Source: a virus
Reading direction: 5' to 3' (one strand)
Virus record (IMG/VR): IMGVR_UViG_3300025685_000019
Span: 1 to 27,166 of that record
DNA length: 27,166 nucleotides
Part shown: positions 15,661 through 22,143 of the stretch, piece after piece
Numbering within the stretch: position 1 is the first letter of the stretch
Layout: each line of letters starts with the position of its first letter
Made by a program: the position numbers and the translations under genes
The notes under the pieces: generated by a model
What the model was told of the DNA's origin: nothing
The model's input: only the letters and a program-made list of their open reading frames with translations
Database searches by the model: none

Positions 15661-16692
15661 ATGCAATTACTATTCGATATAAAACGAAGCCTAGCGGCAA
15701 ACCCCCCTAAAAATCAACATGGAGTTGGTGTTATTTTCAATGACAGAAAACAAGGAAAGTTAAAAGACCTTGTAGTTAAAAATTCAAAAGGCATTTCTCT
15801 TCAACCAAGAGAAAAAAACATTGAAGAAAATAGAGCTGAAGGTGAAACTTTATCTTTTAAACAAGATGGGGTTTTATATAAAAAAGATGTTATGGTAGTG
15901 GAGTTACGAAAAGATGGAGAATTAGAACTCATATCTGGATTTAATCGTAGAAATTATTTAATGAAGGATTATGGCAAAGATGTAACATATTTTTATGATG
16001 TCGTTCAATTTGAAAGTCCTTTTTATAAAACTTTGTGGAAAAGAAGATATAACTCTGGAAAAGATCATAGAGCTCAAGGTGTTCCAAATACTATTGGTTC
16101 ATATGTAAAAGGTTTAATTGAAGCAAAAAATGGAGATCAATTTGTTAGCACAGATGATGATGCTGTAAGAGCAGCAATTGATTTCATGGCGGATGGAAAA
16201 AAATCCCCAGAACAAATTGAAGCTATTCTAAGTAAATTTAGAGAAACAAACAGTAAAGAGGTTGGAATAATAGCTCTCAATACTGATATGGCAAATAGTT
16301 ATGCAAGATTATTAGGCCTTCCAGTTAAAGGTTATCAAAAAAGTGTTAAAAACAATCCAAGATTAGAAACTGGTTTTGTAAGAGGTAGTGGAGATTTTAA
16401 ATCAAAAATGGTTACATGGATTGATTTAATTGATTATTATAATCAACCAGTTCAAATTACTGGATTTGTTATGTTTGCAGAACACGACAATATTTTGAAA
16501 CAAAGAACTAAATGGCTTAAAGATTTTAACTCTTTTCTTAAATGGATGGAAGATAAAGGTTTAGGACATTATTCAAAACAAATTCATTTTAAAGGATTTA
16601 TTGCACAAATTACTACTGAAGACACATCTCAAGGTGGTAAACCTAAAGAACGTGGTCTAGTTGATGTGAATGGGAAAATTATTAGAGAATGA
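15661..16692 (+). CDS. Protein with a possible ParB/sulfiredoxin-like nuclease domain
   Basis: The 343 aa protein has KDVMVVELRKDGELELISGFNRR-type sequence, with ISGFNRR at 91-97. This resembles the ParB-like G-x-R-R box that follows a strand pair, and YNSGKDHRAQG follows. A helical region (about 170-210) and a C-terminal domain with VTWIDLIDYYN and several Trp/Lys-rich helices follow. The ParB link rests on one motif and general layout, so it is tentative; a phage-specific DNA-binding or nuclease role is the best guess. It overlaps the kinase gene by four bases (ATGA), has its own promoter and follows the cytosine methyltransferase. Confidence 0.55.
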   Translation: MQLLFDIKRSLAANPPKNQHGVGVIFNDRKQGKLKDLVVKNSKGISLQPREKNIEENRAEGETLSFKQDGVLYKKDVMVVELRKDGELELISGFNRRNYLMKDYGKDVTYFYDVVQFESPFYKTLWKRRYNSGKDHRAQGVPNTIGSYVKGLIEAKNGDQFVSTDDDAVRAAIDFMADGKKSPEQIEAILSKFRETNSKEVGIIALNTDMANSYARLLGLPVKGYQKSVKNNPRLETGFVRGSGDFKSKMVTWIDLIDYYNQPVQITGFVMFAEHDNILKQRTKWLKDFNSFLKWMEDKGLGHYSKQIHFKGFIAQITTEDTSQGGKPKERGLVDVNGKIIRE

Positions 16693-17222
16693 TAATAATG
16701 ATTGGTGGAATACCATGTTCTGGTAAGTCTACATTAATGAGAAATATTCTTAGTGAATTGGGTTCGCATGAAGATGTCGAACCCATGAAACTATTTCCAT
16801 GTCAAAAGTATGGGGATACTCTTGTAGTAGGACGATATCCAGCTGGAGAAACTTTTGGTGGAACTGACCGCATATCCTATGGAGCAATTCCAAAGTTTCG
16901 TGATTTCATTAATCAAGAAGCACCCAAACATAAACACATTTTTCTAGAGGGCGATAGATTTTTTCGTGCAGTTGACATTGAATGGTTGTTATCAGAACAT
17001 GATGCGAAAGTTTATATACTAAAGGTATCACCAGAAGTGGAAAAGGAAAGACACATTGCAAGAGGAGATGAACAGTCTGAAAAGTGGTTACAGACAAGAC
17101 GGACTTTAATCTCTAACTTGCAAACTAATTTTCTTCTTATAGACAAATTAGATATACGACTGACCGATACATGGGATGCTCTGCATGAACTAAAAAATGA
17201 AATCAAAGGAATATGCAATTAA
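16689..17222 (+). CDS. P-loop kinase of the AAA_33/zeta-like type
   Basis: The 177 aa protein begins with a strand and Walker A, GGIPCSGKST at 6-15. KHIFLEGDRFF at about 81-91 is a Walker-B-like strand. ERHIARGDEQSEKW at about 119-132 looks like a lid with arginines that contact phosphates. This is the layout of small kinases that phosphorylate nucleosides, nucleotides or other small hydroxyl compounds. The substrate is not readable from the sequence. The start overlaps the previous stop; ATG 16698 just before GGIP is an alternative that drops three residues. Confidence 0.72.
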   Translation: MIIMIGGIPCSGKSTLMRNILSELGSHEDVEPMKLFPCQKYGDTLVVGRYPAGETFGGTDRISYGAIPKFRDFINQEAPKHKHIFLEGDRFFRAVDIEWLLSEHDAKVYILKVSPEVEKERHIARGDEQSEKWLQTRRTLISNLQTNFLLIDKLDIRLTDTWDALHELKNEIKGICN

Positions 17223-17239
17223 ATAGTTATGGAGATAGT

Positions 17240-17398
17240 ATGAAAAGATTATTAAAGACAGTGCATGTCGAGCACTATGAAGAATTTGAAGGCGATGAAC
17301 GACTTATTAGAGTTGAAACTACAACGGAGAAACATTTCCCTAGTGACTCATTACCTACACACCGACCAACAAAATCAACTAAAGTAGAGTACATATAA
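17240..17398 (+). CDS. Small hypothetical acidic protein
   Basis: I choose ATG 17240, which has GGAG at 17231-17234 with five bases of spacing; an upstream in-frame ATG at 17213 overlaps the kinase and lacks a good site. The 52 aa product is charged, with an acidic YEEFEGDERLIRVE stretch, and no membrane segment or known motif. It sits tightly between the kinase and the hydroxylase, and the next gene starts eight bases later. No function can be offered. Confidence 0.5.
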   Translation: MKRLLKTVHVEHYEEFEGDERLIRVETTTEKHFPSDSLPTHRPTKSTKVEYI

Positions 17399-17406
17399 AT
17401 TTTATT

Positions 17407-17955
17407 ATGGATAACTATATTAGAAAGTATGACAATGTAGTCAGCGATAAGTTTTGTGATGGTTTGATTGAAAAGTTTGAAGACCATCCAGAACAGCAAG
17501 AAAAACTATCTCAAGGCTTGATGTCTTTAACGCACCTTGAAATGATGCGTCCAGATACACAAATATGGAATAAAGATGTTATGCATCTTGTAGATGTTTT
17601 TAAGAAGTATGTTACAGTATACAAAAACGAATGTAAAATTGAACCAGTAATGTGGCCTGATAAATATTTAGTTGAATCATTTAGAATAAAACGATATTTA
17701 CCAAATGATACAGATCAATTTGGGCCTCATGTAGATTCAAAAGATGCAAACAGTTGTAAAAGATTTCTAGCATTCTTTTTGTATCTTGATAATAATGATG
17801 GTGGTTCAACCATGTTTCCACAAATGGACATTACATCAAAATGTAAGAAGGGTTCATTATTAGTTTTCCCACCACTCTGGCCTTGGCTACATGAGGGTAA
17901 AAAACCAATTGATAAACCAAAATATATAGTAGGGAGTTATTTAAAATATGTCTGA
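17407..17955 (+). CDS. 2OG-Fe(II) oxygenase, prolyl-4-hydroxylase-like
   Basis: The 182 aa protein fits the minimal prolyl-4-hydroxylase fold. The iron-binding H-x-D is at H108-V109-D110 (GPHVDSKD). The strands FLAFFLYLDNNDGGSTMFP, typical of the family, come next. The distal H162 is in WLHEGKKP, and K172, exactly ten residues later, is well placed to bind the 2-oxoglutarate carboxylate. All the catalytic residues are therefore present. Phage members are common in marine T4-like genomes, but targets are unknown. Its stop overlaps the next start by eight bases. Confidence 0.87.
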   Translation: MDNYIRKYDNVVSDKFCDGLIEKFEDHPEQQEKLSQGLMSLTHLEMMRPDTQIWNKDVMHLVDVFKKYVTVYKNECKIEPVMWPDKYLVESFRIKRYLPNDTDQFGPHVDSKDANSCKRFLAFFLYLDNNDGGSTMFPQMDITSKCKKGSLLVFPPLWPWLHEGKKPIDKPKYIVGSYLKYV

Positions 17956-18373
17956 ATTATTAGACCAATTTGGTCAACCAATAGGTGGTAAGACTGAAAA
18001 AGAATTGCCGAATGCACCATTACCAAATGTCGAGCAGCTGCTGCAAGACCCAATTACAAAGAAGTTTCTTTTTCTTAATAGCAAGGAAGAGCCAGATATT
18101 ACAGCTATAGGATTGACAGACGAAACTGATTACGCGGGCGTGGTCTACAAATACGGCCAAGTTACTCTCCCTGATGAGTCTAAAATAGTTGATGGAGAAC
18201 CCTTGAGTTTACAGTTTAAGTATGATATAATAGAAAACAATGGATATCCTAAAGAAAAATTTGGAGATGATTTCTTCAAACTTATCGGAGATATTTTATT
18301 TCACATTATTATAACTCAATCAGAGGACGGCTCAATTGACGAACCAAACAATAGAACGGACAGCACTCAGTAA
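17948..18373 (+). CDS. Conserved-looking hypothetical protein upstream of gp41
   Basis: The 141 aa acidic protein has a Pro/Gly/Lys-rich N-terminus, a central beta-rich part (about 35-95) and a final helix with hydrophobic KLIGDILFHIIIT. It overlaps the upstream gene by eight bases and the helicase gene by 38 bases. It carries the promoter for gene 41 in its coding region. It does not match T4 UvsY or other replication proteins I know. The overlap arrangement suggests a role linked to helicase expression or function, but this is only context. Confidence 0.6.
   Translation: MSELLDQFGQPIGGKTEKELPNAPLPNVEQLLQDPITKKFLFLNSKEEPDITAIGLTDETDYAGVVYKYGQVTLPDESKIVDGEPLSLQFKYDIIENNGYPKEKFGDDFFKLIGDILFHIIITQSEDGSIDEPNNRTDSTQ
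18203..18231 (+). promoter_or_regulatory. Sigma70-type promoter for gene 41
   Basis: TTGAGT at 18203-18208, a 17-base spacer and TATAAT at 18226-18231, followed by AGA. It lies within the upstream hypothetical gene, about 100 bases before the gene 41 start. The CCTTGAG context resembles the CCTTGAC of the CobT and CobS promoters. Confidence 0.6.
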
Positions 18374-19733
18374 TTTAGTATCCAACGAAGAATATTGTCG
18401 AAAGGTATTACCTTTTATCAAGGCTGATTACTTTGCTGTTAAAGAAGAACGAGTTGTCTTTGAAGAAATTACAAGCTTTGTTGATAAGTATCGAAAGATG
18501 CCAACAAAGATTTCTTTGGAAATTGAAGTAGAATCCAGACAAGATTTAACTGAAACTGAACATAACAAAATTGTGGAAATTATCAAAACACTTGATTCCA
18601 CAGATGTTGATATGGATTGGTTGGTAGATACTACTGAGAAGTTCTGTAAAGACAAAGCCATCTATAATGCAATTGTTGATGGTATCTCTATTATTGATGG
18701 GAAGGATAAGAATCGTGGTGCAGATGCTATACCTAGTTTACTTACAGATGCACTTGCAGTATCTTTTGATAATGCTGTAGGACACGATTATTTTGACGAT
18801 AGTGCCTCAAGATTTGATTTCTATCACAAGGTAGAAGAACGTATACCATTTGACCTAGAGTTTTTCAACAAAATTACCAAAGGTGGATTACCACAGAAAA
18901 CATTGAATATCGCACTTGCTGGTACAGGTGTTGGTAAATCTTTGTTTATGTGTCACATGGCTGCAAACTGTTTATCACAAGGTAAGAATGTATTGTACAT
19001 TACTCTAGAAATGGCAGAAGAACGCATCGCAGAACGTATTGATGCAAATCTATTAAATGTTTCTATGGAGAATTTACAAGACTTACCAAAGACTATGTTT
19101 GAAGACAAGATTAAGAAGATACAAAAAAAGACTAATGGTCAACTTATCATTAAAGAATATCCAACTGCATCTGCTCACTCTGCACATTTTCGTGGATTGA
19201 TTAAAGAGTTATCTATCAAGAAGTCATTTAAACCAGATATGATTTTTATTGATTACTTGAATATATGTGCATCATCTAGATTGAAGGGTGCATCACAGGT
19301 TAATTCTTATACATACATTAAATCAATTGCAGAAGAACTTAGAGGTCTTGCAGTTGAAACAAATGTTCCAATCATGTCAGCAACACAAACAACAAGAAGT
19401 GGCTTCGGTTCAACAGACATTGGACTTGAAGATACATCTGAATCGTTTGGTTTACCAGCAACAGCAGATTTCATGTTTGCTCTCATCTCTAATGAAGAAC
19501 TTGATGCCCTCAATCAAATTGTAGTCAAACAACTCAAAAACAGATACAATGACCCTACTATGAATAAAAGATTCGTTTTAGGTATTGACAGAAGTAAAAT
19601 GAGATTGTATGATGTAGATAATAAAGAACAAGAGGATTTGGTAGATAGTGGTCAAGATGATGAACCAGTATTTGACAAAGGTAAATTTGGAGCTAAATTT
19701 AAAGATCACAAGTATGATGGGTTCAAGGTTTAA
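18336..19733 (+). CDS. 41: gp41 replicative DNA helicase (DnaB-like)
   Basis: The 465 aa protein matches T4 gp41. The N-terminal domain has LVSNEEYCRKVLPFIKADYF, close to T4. A linker leads to the RecA-like core with Walker A GTGVGKS at 196-202, the LEMAEERIAERIDAN helix, Walker B with D306 (FIDYLN) and QTTRSG before the C-terminal arginine-containing strand. The hexamer unwinds DNA ahead of the fork and works with primase gp61, not seen here. The start is TTG 18336, with GAGG about nine bases upstream; no ATG lies between it and the conserved N-terminal block, so TTG is very likely real. It overlaps the previous gene by 38 bases. Confidence 0.94.
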   Translation: MTNQTIERTALSNLVSNEEYCRKVLPFIKADYFAVKEERVVFEEITSFVDKYRKMPTKISLEIEVESRQDLTETEHNKIVEIIKTLDSTDVDMDWLVDTTEKFCKDKAIYNAIVDGISIIDGKDKNRGADAIPSLLTDALAVSFDNAVGHDYFDDSASRFDFYHKVEERIPFDLEFFNKITKGGLPQKTLNIALAGTGVGKSLFMCHMAANCLSQGKNVLYITLEMAEERIAERIDANLLNVSMENLQDLPKTMFEDKIKKIQKKTNGQLIIKEYPTASAHSAHFRGLIKELSIKKSFKPDMIFIDYLNICASSRLKGASQVNSYTYIKSIAEELRGLAVETNVPIMSATQTTRSGFGSTDIGLEDTSESFGLPATADFMFALISNEELDALNQIVVKQLKNRYNDPTMNKRFVLGIDRSKMRLYDVDNKEQEDLVDSGQDDEPVFDKGKFGAKFKDHKYDGFKV

Positions 19734-19738
19734 CCTCT

Positions 19739-19746
19739 TATAAATA
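19739..19746 (+). promoter_or_regulatory. T4-type late promoter
   Basis: TATAAATA is an exact match to the T4 late -10 consensus recognised by gp55. It lies just after the gene 41 stop. A start at about 19753 leaves a 35-base leader before ATG 19788. There is no matching -35 box, as expected for a late promoter. All other promoters found in the window are of the TTGAC/TATAAT type. Confidence 0.8.
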
Positions 19747-19787
19747 GTACATAAATATAAACTATATGTAAATGGAGCCATTGAAGT

Positions 19788-20909
19788 ATGTCATTACGAA
19801 AATCTATTCGTCAACTTAAACACGAAGAAAAATTTACTGAAGAAAAAAAACTCCTTGTAATGGGCGATACTACTGCAGCTTATGATATGGAAAAGGTTAT
19901 AGTTTCTGCCGCTGGTGGAGAACCATTTGTGTCTAAACTAATTCCTAATTCTGAAGATATTGGTAAAAAAATTATTACTGATTTGAAACTTAGTGGTAAG
20001 GGTGCATTTCCAAAAAATTCATATCCAGCTACTAAAAGGTGGAATCAATATTTTCCCTCTGGTGCTAAAGGTTCAACTTTAACACCCAAAACTGATCTTA
20101 TGATTGGTGACAAAAGAATATCTTTAAAAACAGGTGATGCTCAACTTATGTCTGGTGGTGTTAATGAAGCCTCTGCAACTTTTTATGTTGCTGCTGAAGA
20201 ATCTGGCACGTCATTAAATGAAGCTGTTTCTAATTTGGGTAAACACATCAATAATCTTTTGCCCAGTACTGATATGAGAAAATTAGGTATCAAAGGTAAC
20301 AAAACTCAATTAAAACAAATGGGTAAGTTTGCAGAAATAGAAATATTAAAAAACGCAGATGACGCACATCATGCGTTTAAAGATGACATGAGAAAAGTTT
20401 TTAAAGGAAATGCTGCATTTGCAGAAGCATTTACATTTGAGGCAATGACAGGTAAAATTAAATTTGGAGATAGTTTAGGAACTGCTGATCATTTTCTTGT
20501 AACTGACTATGAAGGCACTGCTAATATTCATAAAGTTACAACTATGTCCGATGCTTATGTAAAGAAAATTGCAAAACAGGTAAAACCAGATGTAAAATTT
20601 AAAGCAACACAGAGCACATCATCTCAATTAAAATCTCCACAAAATCCAAAAGGAAAAACTGGTTATTATACTTTTTGGTCTGCTGTTGGATTGGGTGTTA
20701 AAATGATTGTTGAGGAAGAAATGCAAAATGGTGACTTACTCAATGAAGGTTTTATGGATATATTTAAACGTGCTATCAATAAAGCTTTGAATTGGATGAA
20801 AGGTTTTTGGAAAAAAGTGAAAAATGTTGTTAGTAAATCTTGGGAAGCTTTAATTAGATTCATGGGATTAGAACCAATGGTGAGTTTTAATAATCATGTT
20901 AAATTTTAA
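19788..20909 (+). CDS. Late protein with PD-(D/E)XK-like signature and cationic amphipathic tail
   Basis: The 373 aa protein is the first gene after the late promoter. E35 in DMEKVIV, then TDLMIG (D103) and ISLKTG (S112-x-K114), resemble PD-(D/E)XK nuclease active sites in which the second acid is replaced by Ser. The motif is suggestive only. Residues 317-321 read LLNEG, matching the T4 prohead protease rule (L-x-E before G/A/S). After it, residues 321-373 form a Lys/Trp/Phe-rich amphipathic segment without acid clusters, like membrane-active peptides. I infer a head-packaged protein that may be cut to release this tail. Shine-Dalgarno is GGAG about 11 bases before the ATG. It overlaps the next gene by 14 bases. 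Confidence 0.65.
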   Translation: MSLRKSIRQLKHEEKFTEEKKLLVMGDTTAAYDMEKVIVSAAGGEPFVSKLIPNSEDIGKKIITDLKLSGKGAFPKNSYPATKRWNQYFPSGAKGSTLTPKTDLMIGDKRISLKTGDAQLMSGGVNEASATFYVAAEESGTSLNEAVSNLGKHINNLLPSTDMRKLGIKGNKTQLKQMGKFAEIEILKNADDAHHAFKDDMRKVFKGNAAFAEAFTFEAMTGKIKFGDSLGTADHFLVTDYEGTANIHKVTTMSDAYVKKIAKQVKPDVKFKATQSTSSQLKSPQNPKGKTGYYTFWSAVGLGVKMIVEEEMQNGDLLNEGFMDIFKRAINKALNWMKGFWKKVKNVVSKSWEALIRFMGLEPMVSFNNHVKF

Positions 20910-22143
20910 ACAACTAAACGAAGACAAGGGTGGTAAGAATTTACACCTAGAGCATCTAGAAGATGAAATCATTAACTATGGAGTTGATGGTGGTAGAGCT
21001 GCAATCAACTTCCTACGTTCATTAAGAGATATGCTTGCTGGTAATGCTCGGTCTTCAATCAACATGACTGTCAAGTGGGATGGTGCGCCTGCGATATTCG
21101 CTGGTATTGACCCAGAAGATGGTAAGTTTTTTGTTGCAAAAAAATCAGTATTTAATGCAACTCCAAAACTCTATAAGACAAACGCAGAGATTGATGAAGA
21201 TGGACTATCTGGTTCATTGAATAGTAAGTTCAAGATAGCACTTGCAGAGTTTTCCAAGTTAGGTATCAAAGATGTACTTCAAGGCGACTTGATGTTTACA
21301 TCAGAAGATAAAGGTAATGAAAAAATTGATGGAAAGTCTTTCATTACATTTCAACCTAACACAATCGTATATGCTGTAGACCCCACATCAGATATTGGCA
21401 AACAGATTAACAAAGCAAAGATTGGTATTGTATGGCATACAACATACACAGGTAAAGCATTACAGGATATGAAAGCATCATTTGGTGCAGATATTAAAGG
21501 ATTATCTAAACCAACATCAGTATGGATGGATGATGCAACTTACAAAGATGTATCAGGTAGTGCTACAATGAACTCAAAAGAAACAGAATCAGTAACAGCT
21601 GCACTTTCTGCAACTGGTTCTACTTTTAAAAAGATTAACTCAATGCAACTAAAGAAGTTTCTTAATCTACAGGAAAGTATGACAGGTGCAATCGCTGGTG
21701 CATCTCTTAAAACATACAATAACAGTAAGGTTCGTGCTGGAGAAAAGATTACTAATCCCAAAGCTCATGCAAAAGGATATGAAAAATGGGTTGAGATGTC
21801 AATTCAGAAACAAATTGATAAAGCAAAGAGTGTAAAAGGAAAAGATAAATACAAGAATATACAGAAAGAATATGTAAGAGAAGTTAAGAAACACACTACC
21901 AACTTAATACAAATAATCACATTTCAAAATTATTTGGTTGATGCAAAAATGCAAATTGTAAAAAAACTAAATAGTGTAAAGGGATTGACAAATACTTTTA
22001 TCAAGACCGCAAATGGATTTAAAGTAACTAACCCAGAGGGTTATGTTGCGATTGATAGGGTTAGTGGTGGTGCTGTTAAACTAGTGGACAGAATGGAGTT
22101 CTCGTTTAATAACTTTACCGCAATAAAGGCATGGGATAAATGA
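20896..22143 (+). CDS. Probable nucleotidyltransferase-fold (ligase-like) late protein
   Basis: The 415 aa protein contains KWDG at 60-63 in NMTVKWDGAPAIFAG, like the active-site K-x-D-G of ATP-dependent DNA and RNA ligases. A strand GKFFVAKKS, then DVLQGDLMF and a C-terminal AVKLVDR (motif-V-like) occur in a plausible order. The DGAPA variant and the lack of a clear E-G-x-V motif mean that ligase activity is uncertain. The N-terminus MLNFKQLNED resembles a capsid-targeting peptide with an L-x-E site. The start overlaps the previous gene by 14 bases and the stop overlaps the next start by four (ATGA). It lies in the late block, so a packaged enzyme is a reasonable inference. Confidence 0.62.
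   Translation: MLNFKQLNEDKGGKNLHLEHLEDEIINYGVDGGRAAINFLRSLRDMLAGNARSSINMTVKWDGAPAIFAGIDPEDGKFFVAKKSVFNATPKLYKTNAEIDEDGLSGSLNSKFKIALAEFSKLGIKDVLQGDLMFTSEDKGNEKIDGKSFITFQPNTIVYAVDPTSDIGKQINKAKIGIVWHTTYTGKALQDMKASFGADIKGLSKPTSVWMDDATYKDVSGSATMNSKETESVTAALSATGSTFKKINSMQLKKFLNLQESMTGAIAGASLKTYNNSKVRAGEKITNPKAHAKGYEKWVEMSIQKQIDKAKSVKGKDKYKNIQKEYVREVKKHTTNLIQIITFQNYLVDAKMQIVKKLNSVKGLTNTFIKTANGFKVTNPEGYVAIDRVSGGAVKLVDRMEFSFNNFTAIKAWDK

Noticed and set aside
17394-17401. TATAAATT, close to the T4 late promoter consensus
   Set aside because: One mismatch, it contains the stop of the small upstream gene, and only six bases remain before ATG 17407, so no usable leader is left.
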